Positions 17,462 to 27,486 of a DNA stretch of 64,000 bases are shown one piece after another (the first letter of the stretch is position 1; the number at the start of each line of letters is the position of its first letter). This stretch comes from Gracilibacillus massiliensis. GTDB taxonomy: Bacteria; Bacillota; Bacilli; Bacillales; Amphibacillaceae. The notes beneath the pieces were generated by a model, which saw nothing but the letters and a program-made list of their open reading frames with translations, was not told where the DNA came from and did no database searches. The DNA is taken from the NCBI RefSeq assembly GCF_001458115.1, contig NZ_CZRP01000011.1:744001-808000 (forward strand), in the 5' to 3' direction. A program made the translations under genes and the position numbers.

Positions 17462-18326
17462 AAAGGATATCGTATTAGCAGATGTTAGCTTACAAATTGA
17501 AAAAGGCTCTATTTATGGATTATTAGGTTCAAATGGAGCAGGCAAAACGACGTTGTTAAAAACGATTGCTGGGATTATCAAACAAAATAGCGGTACGGTA
17601 GAAATAGAACGTAAACCCGTTTTCGAAAATGTTGAACTGAAAGAACGATTAATTTTCATTCCTGATTCCCTGTTCTTTTTCTCCCATTACACAGTCAATC
17701 AAATGGCAAGCTTTTATGCAAACCTCTATCCAAAATGGAATCAAGAGCGATTTGTGCAAATGCAAAAGTTGCTAGATTTGGATATAACCCAGAAGATTCA
17801 AAGATTCTCAAAAGGGATGCAACGTCAGGTTGCTTTTTGGCTTGCATTATGTGCAATGCCTGATTATCTAATTCTTGATGAGCCATTCGATGGATTAGAC
17901 CCGGTAATTCGCAGAAAAATAAAGTCTTGGATCATACAAGATGTAGCAGATCGTGAAATGACAGTGCTGGTATCTTCCCATAATTTAGAAGAAGTCGAAG
18001 ATATTTGTGATGCAGTTGGCATTTTACATAGCGGTGAATTATTAGTAGAAAAAGATTTAGATGATCTCAAAGCAGATATCCATAAAGTACAAGTAGCTTT
18101 CAAAAATGACGTTGATGATTCATTATTTGAAGGTTTAGACATGCTATACCAAGAAAAAAGAGGTAGCGTGTTCGTATGTATAGTACGAGGCGAATATCAA
18201 AAGGTGGAAAGTCACATAAATAATTATGATCCTGTTGTTTTTGATATGTTGCCATTAACATTGGAAGAAATTTTTATTTACGAAATGGAGGGTGCAGGGT
18301 ATGCCATCGAAAACATCTTACTTTAA
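17427..18326 (+). CDS. ABC transporter ATP-binding protein
   Basis: The 299-residue ATPase shows Walker A GSNGAGKTT (residues 34-42), signature FSKGMQRQ and Walker B LILDEPFDGLDP, followed by a switch His (SSHNLEE). The C-terminal ~90 residues are a variable domain common in YtrB/BcrA-like ATPases. It follows and overlaps the GntR gene and overlaps the permease gene by 26 bases, so the three are translationally coupled. It probably drives export of, or protection against, an envelope-active compound; the substrate is unknown. Confidence 0.88.
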   Translation: MIQVQNVKKKFEKDIVLADVSLQIEKGSIYGLLGSNGAGKTTLLKTIAGIIKQNSGTVEIERKPVFENVELKERLIFIPDSLFFFSHYTVNQMASFYANLYPKWNQERFVQMQKLLDLDITQKIQRFSKGMQRQVAFWLALCAMPDYLILDEPFDGLDPVIRRKIKSWIIQDVADREMTVLVSSHNLEEVEDICDAVGILHSGELLVEKDLDDLKADIHKVQVAFKNDVDDSLFEGLDMLYQEKRGSVFVCIVRGEYQKVESHINNYDPVVFDMLPLTLEEIFIYEMEGAGYAIENILL

Positions 18327-20304
18327 AAAGGAAATTTGGAAACAAGGTTTTCGTACATCTGGCTGGATAGGGATTGCATATTTTATCGCCCTTATTTTTG
18401 TATTACCACTCCAAATCATAATGGAACTATCGAGAGATGACAAAGAAACAATTACTTTTTATCAAGAAAATGTGCAACATTTATTGTATTTTAATGGTGA
18501 AATTCAAGGTTTATTAATGGTGACTGCACCAGTATTAGCAGGAATTTTTAGTTTTCGGTATATGCAAGTTAAAGGGTCGGCAGATTTCATGCATAGTTTA
18601 CCAATTACACGATCAAGGCTGTTTTATCACCAATTTTCACTAGGTTATATGATGGTGATTTTACCAGTTGTACTTATTGCCCTGTTATTGTTAACCATTT
18701 ACGGTACGATGGATGTCGATTATATGTATCAACACGCAGATATTGGGAACTGGCTATATTTCACGATTATGATTAATACTTTATTTTACGCCTTCTCGGT
18801 ATTAATAGGTGTTCTAACAGGTATATCAACAGTTCAAGCAGCATTAAGTTATATTTTCTTGCTATTCCCGGCAGGTATCTCGATGTTGATCTACTATAAT
18901 CTAGAAATGTTGTTGATCGGTTTTAGTCCGGAATATGCTTGGGAAAATAGCTTATCCAATTTATCACCCTTTATCCAAGTTTTTGAAATTCAATATCGTG
19001 AGTTTGATATATATAATTTTTCATTTTATTGGATAATCTCGCTTATTTGTATTGTTTTCTCCATTGTATTTTACCGGGTTAGGAATGTTGAAGCAGCTAA
19101 TCAAGCTCTTGCTTTCACGATTCTTAAACCAGTTTTTAAAATCGGTGTTACTTTCTGTTTTATGTTATTGGGCGGAACATATTTCGGACTTGTTCAAGGT
19201 CAATTTATTGGTTGGGTGTCTTTTGGCTATTTATTTGGAGCTATAATAGGTTACTTATTAGCGGAAATGTTGCTTCAAAAAACATGGCGAATTTTTCATC
19301 AATGGAAAGGGTTATTAATCTATATTGGTGTTTCTCTATTGGTTCTTTTATCGATTGTATTTGATATCTACGGCTTTGAAACGAGAATTCCAGAAACTGA
19401 AAATGTAGACAGTGTTTTTATAACAGATGAGCAGTTTCGTTTTAATACGTATCAAAGTCATGAAGACGCGAACGATAAAGCAAACATTACAGATCCAGAA
19501 TTAATTAATCAAATAATTACACTTCATCAAACCATACTAGATGAAAATTATTATGAAGAAACCCAAAACAGAAATTACAACGAAGATTCTCAGACAATTT
19601 TCATCACTTATTATTTGGAAAATGGGCAAAAAATAAATCGCAGGTATTTTATTTCTTCGATGAGTGAGCTAGATCACCTACTGAAACCAATATTGGAATC
19701 AGATAGTTATAAACGATCTAACCTTGCCTGGCTATATGATGATATAAGTAACTTTAATAAAATTTCATTATATGGTTTTCATGGAAATCAAGAAATAGAT
19801 AATCAAAACACTATGGCTAAAATAATAGAAGCATTGAAAAAAGATTATATGAAGGCTTCTTACGAGGAGATAACCCAAGGATATTATCATCAAGATTTAG
19901 GCAGTATCGAATTTGAGAAAAAAACAGAACAGTTTTATCACGTACCTATTTTAAATAATTATGAACATTTAAAACAAGTACTGGAAGAAGAGCAATTAAA
20001 TCGTGGAATCTTCTTAGAAAAAGATGATATAGCAATGGCAGCTGTAACCAGGGTGAGCGACAATAATAGAGAGTTGTTTTATGATTTGTCTCGGCCCAAT
20101 GAATTTGACGAAGAAAATTTGATGCTGATAGAGGATAGAGAGCAATTAGATCAAATTTTTTCCCTAAGGGAGCAAGAAACGCAAGAAACTATAGAAGGTG
20201 ATTGGGAGATTGGCTTATATGAGATTAATACCAATAACTTTATCACAAGTTTTCGTGTTAATGAAAATCAATTACCTGCATTCGTTTTAGAATATTTTAA
20301 ATAA
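18301..20304 (+). CDS. ABC transporter permease with large C-terminal soluble domain
   Basis: The 667-residue protein has several hydrophobic segments in residues ~20-360. About 300 polar residues follow (from about residue 365), rich in Asp, Glu and Asn, probably a soluble domain next to the membrane. ATG 18301 is preferred to GTG 18292 because GGAGGG precedes it by eight bases. It matches the layout of permeases encoded with YtrA/YtrB-type genes. The large soluble part might sense a ligand or an envelope signal. Confidence 0.78.
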   Translation: MPSKTSYFKKEIWKQGFRTSGWIGIAYFIALIFVLPLQIIMELSRDDKETITFYQENVQHLLYFNGEIQGLLMVTAPVLAGIFSFRYMQVKGSADFMHSLPITRSRLFYHQFSLGYMMVILPVVLIALLLLTIYGTMDVDYMYQHADIGNWLYFTIMINTLFYAFSVLIGVLTGISTVQAALSYIFLLFPAGISMLIYYNLEMLLIGFSPEYAWENSLSNLSPFIQVFEIQYREFDIYNFSFYWIISLICIVFSIVFYRVRNVEAANQALAFTILKPVFKIGVTFCFMLLGGTYFGLVQGQFIGWVSFGYLFGAIIGYLLAEMLLQKTWRIFHQWKGLLIYIGVSLLVLLSIVFDIYGFETRIPETENVDSVFITDEQFRFNTYQSHEDANDKANITDPELINQIITLHQTILDENYYEETQNRNYNEDSQTIFITYYLENGQKINRRYFISSMSELDHLLKPILESDSYKRSNLAWLYDDISNFNKISLYGFHGNQEIDNQNTMAKIIEALKKDYMKASYEEITQGYYHQDLGSIEFEKKTEQFYHVPILNNYEHLKQVLEEEQLNRGIFLEKDDIAMAAVTRVSDNNRELFYDLSRPNEFDEENLMLIEDREQLDQIFSLREQETQETIEGDWEIGLYEINTNNFITSFRVNENQLPAFVLEYFK

Positions 20305-20326
20305 ATTTTGAAGAGGAGGTGACTAT

Positions 20327-20860
20327 ATGTTCGTAGATAATATGTATGAGCGATTAGTGGATCAGTACCAAAGTATGATGTTTTATGCGGCCTTAAAGAT
20401 TGTCAAAGATCGACAGTTAGCAGAAGATGTTGTACAGGAGTCATGGATTAAGATCTTTCAACATCTAAATGAAACCAAAATTGATAAAATCGGAGCATGG
20501 TTACGAACAATCACCTCTAGAACAGCGATCGATGTATTACGAAAAGAAAAACGTTCAAAATCTTTCATGTTTGATGATCCTTCCTTGTTAGAAGAAATTA
20601 GCATATGTTCAACTAATGAGGTTGAAGAAAAAATGAATTGGACATCTACAATCGAGGATTTAGAACAGTATATAGAAAAAAATGATAAATTAAAAAGTGT
20701 TTTCGATTTAAAATTCAAACACGAATTAGATGATCATGAAATAGCAAGAATATTAAATATTACACATTCTGCTGTTAAAACAAGAATTTTTAGAGCAAGA
20801 ACGTTAATTAAACAAAGTTATAATCAGAATGATGTAGGTCTATTAAAACCAGGAGCATAA
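20327..20860 (+). CDS. ECF-type RNA polymerase sigma factor
   Basis: The 177-residue protein has a sigma region 2 (LAEDVVQESWIKIFQ near residue 30) and a region 4 helix-turn-helix (HEIARILNITHSAVKTRIFRAR, in two parts, near residue 140). GAGGAGGTG precedes the ATG, 22 bases after the permease, so it is part of the GntR-ABC operon. No anti-sigma gene follows; a terminator comes directly after. It may control envelope-stress genes. Confidence 0.88.
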   Translation: MFVDNMYERLVDQYQSMMFYAALKIVKDRQLAEDVVQESWIKIFQHLNETKIDKIGAWLRTITSRTAIDVLRKEKRSKSFMFDDPSLLEEISICSTNEVEEKMNWTSTIEDLEQYIEKNDKLKSVFDLKFKHELDDHEIARILNITHSAVKTRIFRARTLIKQSYNQNDVGLLKPGA

Positions 20861-20880
20861 AATGTTTCTGGTTTTTTCTT
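20845..20880 (+). terminator. Terminator after the ECF sigma gene
   Basis: AAAACCAG pairs with CTGGTTTT and continues into a T-rich tail. The left arm overlaps the last codons of the sigma gene. Confidence 0.8.
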
Positions 20881-20972
20881 TTGCAAATTAGGTATATAAT
20901 GGATGAAGGATCATCACTAAAAAATTCTATCTTTAGAGATGTGATTCTGAATTTATTTAAAGGATGTCTGTT

Positions 20973-21230
20973 ATGAGTTATATTATATATGTTGTGTTGC
21001 CATGGATCTTTTTATGCTTGTTTTTGATTGGTGTCCTTTATAGCATTATAAAAAAATTGCCTTATTGGTGGGGGTTTTTAAGTTGTGCTGTCGGAGTAAT
21101 CATTTATTTAGTCGGTAATGAAATTGTAGGTGGCTATAATGGAATGAGCTTAAGCCTTATAGGTGCCTTACCATTTACAATTGGGCTCTTTATTTTATTT
21201 TTCCTTTTTGTAGGGAGTAAATTCCAATAA
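20973..21230 (+). CDS. Small membrane protein of unknown function
   Basis: The 85-residue protein has three hydrophobic segments (about residues 5-25, 35-50 and 60-80) and a Trp-rich loop (KKLPYWWGF). The ATG at 20973 is used because AAAGGATG lies just upstream, in preference to the ATG at 20964 that overlaps this site. I do not recognise the family. Confidence 0.6.
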   Translation: MSYIIYVVLPWIFLCLFLIGVLYSIIKKLPYWWGFLSCAVGVIIYLVGNEIVGGYNGMSLSLIGALPFTIGLFILFFLFVGSKFQ

Positions 21231-21308
21231 TTCCTTGATTAGCTTGGAGTAATACAGGCTAACAAGTACAGAATAATGATGTACCCAAAACAAAATGGAG
21301 GGATACAA

Positions 21309-21401
21309 ATGAGAAGAAGAGCTAAAATGTTACCAATGTTAGCTTCTATCGGTATTGGAGCATACGCATATTATCAAATGAAAAAAGATAAGACGATATA
21401 A
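21309..21401 (+). CDS. 30-residue single-span peptide (DUF3918-like)
   Basis: A short frame encodes a peptide that begins MRRRAKMLPM, then has a hydrophobic segment with GIGAY and a Lys-rich tail. GGAGGG lies seven bases before the ATG and a terminator follows the stop codon by nine bases, which supports a real gene. It looks like the small YrzQ/DUF3918-type proteins of Bacilli, but this is from general appearance only. Confidence 0.5.
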   Translation: MRRRAKMLPMLASIGIGAYAYYQMKKDKTI

Positions 21402-21409
21402 TGAAAAGG

Positions 21410-21437
21410 AAAACTTGGCTAGTGCCAAGTTTTCTTT
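21410..21437 (+). terminator. Terminator after the 30-residue peptide gene
   Basis: AAAACTTGGC pairs with GCCAAGTTTT across a four-base loop, followed by CTTTC. Confidence 0.8.
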
Positions 21438-21498
21438 CATTTCTGAAATTTGTTATAATTAAAAAAGTTAAATATTGAAAGAGAAAGGATTTGAAAGA

Positions 21499-22542
21499 AT
21501 GGGGAAAGAATACATAGGTTATATTGGATCTTATACTAAAAAAGAAAGCCAAGGTGTTTACCGTTTTATTCTAGATACAGAGGATAAAAAATTAAAAAAT
21601 GTTGAAGTAGCAGCACCTCTTGATAATCCTACCTACTTGACTATTAGTAACGATAATCGTTATGTATACGCCGTTTCAAAAGAAGAGGATAAGGGTGGTA
21701 TCACAGCGTTTGAAGTTACCGACTCAGAAGGCAGTTTAAAGAAATTGAATAGTGAAGCAACGGACGGGTCTGCGCCATGTCATGTAAGTGTAAAAAACGA
21801 TAATAGCTTAATTGTAACAGCGAATTATCATACCAAACAAGTAGAAGCACACGTAACTAATCAAGATGGTACTATTCAAGCTGCTAAGTCTGTAGAGCAT
21901 GAGGGGAATGGCCCACATGAACGTCAAGAAAAACCACATTTACATTATGCTGGCTTTACACCTGATCAACAATTTGTAGTGGTGGTTGACTTAGGCAGTG
22001 ATACGATCACAACGTATCGTCCTGAGGCAGATAAACTTGAAAAGATCAGTGTATTGAATACAAAGTCCGGTAGTGGACCGAGACACTTAGCATTTCATCC
22101 AAATGGTAAATATGCTTATGTGATGACAGAGTTAAGTAACGAAGTAATTGTTTTAAAATATAATGAAGCGGATGGTTCATTTGAAGAATTGCAGTATATT
22201 ACCACACTCCCTGAAGATTTTAAGGAAAATAGTCAAGGTAGTGCCATTCATTTATCTTCTGATGGTAAATTTGTCTATGCTGGCAATCGCGGACATAATT
22301 CTATCGCTGTTTATCGAGTAGCAGATGATTTTACGGTAGAATTTATTGAGTGGACGGATACAGAAGGTGACTGGCCACGTGATTTTGTCCTGGATCCAAC
22401 CGAACAATTTATCGTTGCCTCTAACCAGGAGTCAGGTACATTAGTTTTGTTTGAGCGTGATCCGGATAAAGGTACATTGTCTCTAATCCAGAAAGATGTA
22501 AAAGCTCCAGAAGCGGTATGTTTAAAATTCCTACACGCATAA
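21499..22542 (+). CDS. pgl: 6-phosphogluconolactonase, seven-bladed propeller (lactonase/YkgB) family
   Basis: The 347-residue protein is of the Lactonase_7 family, which hydrolyses 6-phosphogluconolactone in the oxidative pentose phosphate pathway. Visible features are the start YIGYIGSYT, the repeated propeller motifs around YVYAVS and YAYVMTEL, and GPRHLAFHPNGKY. It is close in length to B. subtilis YkgB (Pgl). AGAAAGGA lies upstream of the ATG at 21499; the TTG at 21475 overlaps this site and is rejected. It stands alone, with a strong terminator after it. Confidence 0.88.
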   Translation: MGKEYIGYIGSYTKKESQGVYRFILDTEDKKLKNVEVAAPLDNPTYLTISNDNRYVYAVSKEEDKGGITAFEVTDSEGSLKKLNSEATDGSAPCHVSVKNDNSLIVTANYHTKQVEAHVTNQDGTIQAAKSVEHEGNGPHERQEKPHLHYAGFTPDQQFVVVVDLGSDTITTYRPEADKLEKISVLNTKSGSGPRHLAFHPNGKYAYVMTELSNEVIVLKYNEADGSFEELQYITTLPEDFKENSQGSAIHLSSDGKFVYAGNRGHNSIAVYRVADDFTVEFIEWTDTEGDWPRDFVLDPTEQFIVASNQESGTLVLFERDPDKGTLSLIQKDVKAPEAVCLKFLHA

Positions 22543-22544
22543 AC

Positions 22545-22575
22545 AAAAGGCCACTTACGCAAAGTGGCCTTTTAA
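22545..22575 (+). terminator. Terminator after the lactonase gene
   Basis: AAAAGGCCACTT pairs with AAGTGGCCTTTT over a short loop. The A-run on the left means it could also act on the minus strand. Confidence 0.85.
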
Positions 22576-22649
22576 TATGGACTAAAAAAACTACTACACG
22601 GTGTTAAGATTCAATAAAATCAACTATTTAAGACATAAGTATCTTTAAA

Positions 22650-23180
22650 GTAGGACAATGCGACATAATTCTTGTGGTAATTATGAGATTTGAGAAGTGC
22701 GTAACAACCGCTTCGGCTTGTCGGCTTCCCTTTCCGCGGGTTTTTCTCCTCAGCTAACTTTTTAAGCAAAGGGCGCTTAAAAAGTGGATCTTCGGATAAA
22801 AACATCCCGCAGGAGTGAAAGCCGACGCCTGCGCTTTTTAATGCTTTACAACTAAAGTCAGAATAATCATATTAACGTTATTCCATATCGCCTATGAATT
22901 TGTCTTTTGATTACTTATCATAATTAACAAAAAATGTTCTTATTTTTAACTATCCAAAATGATAGCATTTGCAATATTTGTAGAGTTTTATCCAGCGGAG
23001 GCGGCCACTTCCACTCCTGTGGGATCGTTTACCCTGAAGATCCACTTTTCCAGGCGTTTTTTGCTTGGAAAAGTTAGCTGAAGGGAAAACCCCACGGAAA
23101 GGGAAGTGGGCAAGCCACAGCGGTTTCTATGCACATATATCATTTCAAAATGGTTATCTCAGTTATGTCGTATAATATTT
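22650..23180. repeat. Family A long-palindrome repeat, copy 4
   Basis: This copy of about 530 bases lies between two convergent genes. Ends carry the family's GCGACATA...GTGGTAATTATGAGAT motif at the left and its inverted counterpart at the right. The arms are at about 22700-22830 and 22998-23128, with AGCTAAC and GTGGATCTT flanking stems such as ACTTTTTAAGC. No gene is seen here. Confidence 0.8.
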
Positions 23181-23258
23181 CGTTTGTGAACTGATTTTTT
23201 TGAACATATTTTTATAACGAAATGGTTAGTATATTTTTTTTGCTTGACCGATTTGAAT

Positions 23259-23435
23259 TTATTCTAGGGTTCTGTTAGTTATATCTACATCGATTAAGTC
23301 GTGATTTTCTTTGGATTCGTACCTTGAAATGAAGCCGTCTCCGTGGCAAATGGAGCAAGTGTAACGCCACTCTTCATCATCCATTAACAATCCAGTTCCT
23401 TCGCAAGCCTTACATCTCATATGTTGTGATCCCAT
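23259..23435 (-). CDS. Small CxxCxGxG zinc-finger-like protein
   Basis: This 58-residue frame has AAGGAG before its ATG and lies 21 bases after the aconitase-like gene on the same strand. It contains two zinc-ribbon half-motifs, CKACEGTG (residues 8-15) and CSICHGDG (residues 27-34), as in the DnaJ Cys-rich domain and related small chaperone-like or tryptophan-RNA-binding-inhibitor-like proteins. Its four Cys should bind one zinc ion. Location suggests a role with the Fe-S hydratase upstream, but that is inference. Confidence 0.65.
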   Translation of the reverse strand: MGSQHMRCKACEGTGLLMDDEEWRYTCSICHGDGFISRYESKENHDLIDVDITNRTLE

Positions 23436-23456
23436 TTTTGAACTCCTTTTCTGATA

Positions 23457-25397
23457 TTAGCTTTGTTTTTGTTTAATCCAATTGATAATTCCGCCTGCTA
23501 AAATAATGTCAATATGGCGTTGTGTTAAATCGTGCTGAGCCTCTATTGTACGATTGGATCCTTTAACTTGTATCTCAAGCGTGCGACCGTCCCTAATGGA
23601 TTGATGGACATTCCTAAATTCTAAAATGTCGTCTTGTGATAAATGATCGAAGTCACTATCATCTACAAACGTTAATGGCAAGATCCCAAAGTTAATTAAA
23701 TTTTGTAGGTGAATACGTGCAAAATCTTTAACAAGAACGACTTTTAAACCTAAATAACGTGGTGCAAGTGCAGCATGTTCACGACTTGATCCTTGACCAT
23801 AGTTCGAACTAGCTAGAAGCATATGACCACCACTATCCCGTTTCTTCATTGCCTTTTCATAATAGTCTTCATCAATTATTTCAAAAGCAAATGTACTTAT
23901 TTTTTGAATATTACTTCTGTAAGGTAAAACACGTGATCCACCTGCTAAAATTTCATCAGTTGAAATGTTATCGCTCATTTTTAACAGAACAGGCAAGTCA
24001 AAGTTGTTCTCAATTGGTTCAAAATCTGGAATTGTTGTAATATTTGGACCCTTTTCCAATTCAATATCACTTGTATGTTCACTCGGTGGTGCTTCTAACA
24101 TACCTTCTGTTTTAAATTTTTTTGGTTCTTGTATTTTTGGATACTTCATTTCTAATGTTCTTGGATCTGTGATTTTACCGGTTAAAGCTGATGCTGCAGC
24201 TGTTTCAGGACTACATAAGAATACACTGTCTTCTTTTGTTCCTGAACGACCTGGGAAGTTTCTTGGTGTGGTTCGTAAACTGTTACGTTTAGTTGCAGGA
24301 GCTTGTCCCATTCCGATACAACCATTACAACCTGCTTGATGCATACGTGCACCAGCGGATAAAAGATTAGCAATATGACCGTTCTCCACTAATTGTTCTA
24401 ACAATTGACGGGATGTAGGGTTAATATCAAAGGAAATACCTGCAGCTATTTCTTTCCCTTTTACTATTTCACTAGCAATTGCAAAATCTCGGTACCCTGG
24501 ATTTGCTGAAGAACCGATATACGATTGGTAAATGGTTTCTCCTGCTATCTCTTTAACAGGTACTACATTTCCCGGACTAGAAGGCTTTGCAATAAGTGGT
24601 TCTAGCTTAGATAAATCGATATGTTCTTCTTCGTCATATGGAGCACCACGATCTGCAGTTAATTCGATCCAATCTTCTTCACGACCTTGTTGTTTTAAAA
24701 AGTGTTTAATTTCTTTATCGGAAGGAAAGACAGTAGCGGTTGCACCTAATTCAGCACCCATATTTGCGATCACGTGACGATCCATTGCAGATAAGTTTTT
24801 AAGACCTGGTCCGTAATATTCGATTATTTTACCAACTCCGCCTTTGACATCATGTCGGCGCAACATTTCAAGAATAACATCTTTGGCACTCACCCAGTCA
24901 GGTAGTGTACCCGTTAATTTTACTCCAATCACTTTTGGCATTTTTATATGATAAGGTTCACCAGCCATCGCCATTGCAACATCAATTCCGCCCGCACCGA
25001 TAGCTAACATTCCCATACAGCCATTCGCACAGGTATGGCTATCAGAGCCTAGCAATGTTTTTCCTGGTTTTGCTAATTGCTGCATATGGACTGGGTGACT
25101 AACACCGTTACCGGGGCGACTATAAAAAATACCGAATTTACGGGCAGCACTTCTTAAAAATAAGTGATCATCCGCATTACGATAGTCTTCCTGGATTAAG
25201 TTATGATCAACATATTGAGCAGAAGCTTCTGTTTTGACACGGTCAATTCCCATTGCTTCTAATTCCAACATAACCATAGTTCCTGTCGCATCTTGGGTTA
25301 ATGTTTGATCTATTTTTAGTGCTATTTCATTACCAGCTTTCATCTCACCAGAGATAAGATGCTGTTTGATTAACTTTTGTGCAACATTTAGTTTCAT
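23457..25397 (-). CDS. Putative aconitate hydratase (monomeric, ~650-residue type)
   Basis: The 646-residue protein belongs to the aconitase/isopropylmalate isomerase family and resembles the putative aconitase type first seen in Aquifex (TIGR01342) rather than the ~900-residue CitB of Bacillus. It has GSDSHTCANGCMGM and later CNGCIGMG, giving the 4Fe-4S Cys ligands, and the swivelling domain motif SNYGQGSSREHAAL near the C-terminus. Large and small subunit parts are fused. The start at 25397 is preferred to 25403 because AGGAGG lies six bases upstream. It may convert citrate/isocitrate or a related acid; a homoaconitase-like role cannot be excluded. Confidence 0.82.
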   Translation of the reverse strand: MKLNVAQKLIKQHLISGEMKAGNEIALKIDQTLTQDATGTMVMLELEAMGIDRVKTEASAQYVDHNLIQEDYRNADDHLFLRSAARKFGIFYSRPGNGVSHPVHMQQLAKPGKTLLGSDSHTCANGCMGMLAIGAGGIDVAMAMAGEPYHIKMPKVIGVKLTGTLPDWVSAKDVILEMLRRHDVKGGVGKIIEYYGPGLKNLSAMDRHVIANMGAELGATATVFPSDKEIKHFLKQQGREEDWIELTADRGAPYDEEEHIDLSKLEPLIAKPSSPGNVVPVKEIAGETIYQSYIGSSANPGYRDFAIASEIVKGKEIAAGISFDINPTSRQLLEQLVENGHIANLLSAGARMHQAGCNGCIGMGQAPATKRNSLRTTPRNFPGRSGTKEDSVFLCSPETAAASALTGKITDPRTLEMKYPKIQEPKKFKTEGMLEAPPSEHTSDIELEKGPNITTIPDFEPIENNFDLPVLLKMSDNISTDEILAGGSRVLPYRSNIQKISTFAFEIIDEDYYEKAMKKRDSGGHMLLASSNYGQGSSREHAALAPRYLGLKVVLVKDFARIHLQNLINFGILPLTFVDDSDFDHLSQDDILEFRNVHQSIRDGRTLEIQVKGSNRTIEAQHDLTQRHIDIILAGGIINWIKQKQS

Positions 25398-25410
25398 ACC
25401 CATCCTCCTT

Positions 25411-25436
25411 AATATAAAATTCTTCGGTTTTATATT
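25411..25436. promoter_or_regulatory. Inverted repeat in the aconitase-like leader
   Basis: AATATAAAA and TTTTATATT form a perfect 9-base inverted repeat around an eight-base loop, just upstream of the ribosome site. It could be an operator or an mRNA hairpin. Confidence 0.3.
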
Positions 25437-25525
25437 GTGCTTTATTATGTATATTACACATTTTAATTAGTGATAAACGTTATTAAGTATATAGCTGAGG
25501 ATATTCAGGGAAAGAAAATATATAG

Positions 25526-25567
25526 AAAAAGCCATTCACAATCGTAATCGATCATGAATGGCTTTTG
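25526..25567 (-). terminator. Terminator after htpG
   Basis: On the minus strand AAAAGCCATTCA pairs with TGAATGGCTTTTT, directly after the htpG stop codon. Confidence 0.8.
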
Positions 25568-25569
25568 AG

Positions 25570-27450
25570 TTATACCATTACTTTACACATATCATTCGTT
25601 AGTGCAACTGGGTCTTCAACTGGTAATCCTTCAATAAGAAGAGCTTGGTTATACAAGATATTAGTGTATAATTTTACTTTGTCTTTGTCAGATTCGTGTG
25701 CGCTAATGAGAGCTTTGAAAATCTCGTGTTTGTTATTAATTTCTAATACTTTCGTTGCTTCAATATTTTGATTATCAGGCATTTGCTTCAAGACTTTCTC
25801 CATTTCTATCGATACATCACCTTCTGCAGATAAGCAAACAGGGTGTGATTTTAATCGCGTGGATAGTTTGACGTCTTTTACTTTATTGCCTAGAATTTCT
25901 TTCATTTCAGTTAAAAGGTCTTTATGTTCTTCTTTCTGTTTTTCTGCTTCTTTTTTGGTTTCTTCATCTTCTAAATCAAGATCACCACTTGAGACATTTT
26001 TGAATTCTTTATCATCATATTTGACTAACATTTTGATTGCAAATTCATCGACTTCATCGGTGAAATAAAGGATTTCATATCCTTTATCTTTAACCATCTC
26101 GGTTTGTGGCAGTTTCTCTATACGGTCATGTGATTCTCCTGTCGCATAATAAATATGTTCTTGATCCTCAGGCATGCGCTCTACATATTCTTTTAGTGAT
26201 ACAAGTTTTTCTTCACTTGAAGAATAGAAGAGAAGTAGGTCTTGTAATTTCTCTTTATTTGCCCCAAAGTCATTGTATACACCAAATTTAATTTGGCGAC
26301 CGAATGCTTCATAGAATTTTTCGTATTTTTCACGATCGTTTTTAAGCATGCTTTGCAGGTGATTCTTCACCTTTTTCTCAATATTTTTAGCAATTAGGTT
26401 TACTTGACGGTCTTGTTGTAAAATTTCACGAGAAATATTCAATGATAGATCTTCAGAGTCCACAATACCACGAACAAAGCTGAAATGATCTGGTAAAAGA
26501 TCAGCACATTTATCCATAATTAACACACCATTTGAATAAAGCTCTAAGCCTTTCTCAAAATCTTGGGAGTAATAATTAAATGGTAATTGTTCTGGTATAT
26601 ATAGAATCGATTGGAATCGTACCATCCCATCAACACTAATGTGCAGGTGGCTCAGAGGTTTATCAAAGCCAAAATGTTTTTCTTGGTAGAATGCTTCGTA
26701 GTCCTCATCCGATAATTCTTGTTTATTTTTTCTCCAGATTGGTACCATACTATTAATTGTTTGTTCTTCTGTTACTTCCACTGTTTCTTCTTCATTATCT
26801 TCTTGTGGGTGTTGTTCCGTTACATCCATTTTTATTGGATAACGAATGAAATCAGAATATTTTTTAATGATAGATTTCAATTTATATTCTTCTAAATACT
26901 CATCGTAATTTTCTTCATCCGCATTTTCTTTTAATTGGATAATGATTTCAGTACCAACATCTTCTTTATTATAAGGTTCAATGGTGTATCCTTCTTCACC
27001 ATCTGACTGCCATTTATAGCCTTCTTCACTGTGAAGGGCGCGAGTATAGACAGTTACTTTATCTGCGACCATAAAAGAAGAATAGAAGCCAACACCAAAT
27101 TGACCAATGATTTCTTGACCATCTTTCATTTCTACTTCATTTTTAAAGGCGAGTGAACCACTTTTAGCAATAGTTCCTAAGTTATCTTCTAATTCCTCTT
27201 TCGTCATGCCAATACCTGTATCTTTTACCGTTAGCTTACGGTCTTCTTTGTTTGCTTCAATGCGGATATAATAATCATCCTTATTGAAAGATATACTATC
27301 ATCTGTTAATGCTTTATAATAGATTTTATCGATGGCATCACTAGCATTGGAAATAAGTTCGCGTAAAAAGATTTCTTTCTGTGAATAAATGGAGTGAACC
27401 ATCATCTCGAGTAATCGTTTCGATTCAGCTTGGAATTGCTTTTGTTCCAT
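25570..27450 (-). CDS. htpG: Chaperone HtpG (Hsp90)
   Basis: The 626-residue ATP-dependent chaperone has the GHKL ATPase motifs [12 protein letters not shown] near residue 34, DTGIGM near residue 80 and [12 protein letters not shown] near residue 116, followed by the middle and dimerisation domains. Length matches bacterial HtpG. AGGAGG precedes the ATG. It is a single-gene unit. A perfect CIRCE operator lies in its leader, so HrcA control is predicted; in B. subtilis htpG is not under HrcA. Confidence 0.96.
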   Translation of the reverse strand: MEQKQFQAESKRLLEMMVHSIYSQKEIFLRELISNASDAIDKIYYKALTDDSISFNKDDYYIRIEANKEDRKLTVKDTGIGMTKEELEDNLGTIAKSGSLAFKNEVEMKDGQEIIGQFGVGFYSSFMVADKVTVYTRALHSEEGYKWQSDGEEGYTIEPYNKEDVGTEIIIQLKENADEENYDEYLEEYKLKSIIKKYSDFIRYPIKMDVTEQHPQEDNEEETVEVTEEQTINSMVPIWRKNKQELSDEDYEAFYQEKHFGFDKPLSHLHISVDGMVRFQSILYIPEQLPFNYYSQDFEKGLELYSNGVLIMDKCADLLPDHFSFVRGIVDSEDLSLNISREILQQDRQVNLIAKNIEKKVKNHLQSMLKNDREKYEKFYEAFGRQIKFGVYNDFGANKEKLQDLLLFYSSSEEKLVSLKEYVERMPEDQEHIYYATGESHDRIEKLPQTEMVKDKGYEILYFTDEVDEFAIKMLVKYDDKEFKNVSSGDLDLEDEETKKEAEKQKEEHKDLLTEMKEILGNKVKDVKLSTRLKSHPVCLSAEGDVSIEMEKVLKQMPDNQNIEATKVLEINNKHEIFKALISAHESDKDKVKLYTNILYNQALLIEGLPVEDPVALTNDMCKVMV

Positions 27451-27486
27451 TATTTACGTCCTCCTAATAATTGTATAATATGTAGG

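Noticed and set aside
17045-20860. A phage- or plasmid-defence system
   Set aside because: The genes are those of a YtrA-type ABC operon with a sigma factor; no nuclease, toxin or effector is present here or elsewhere in the window.
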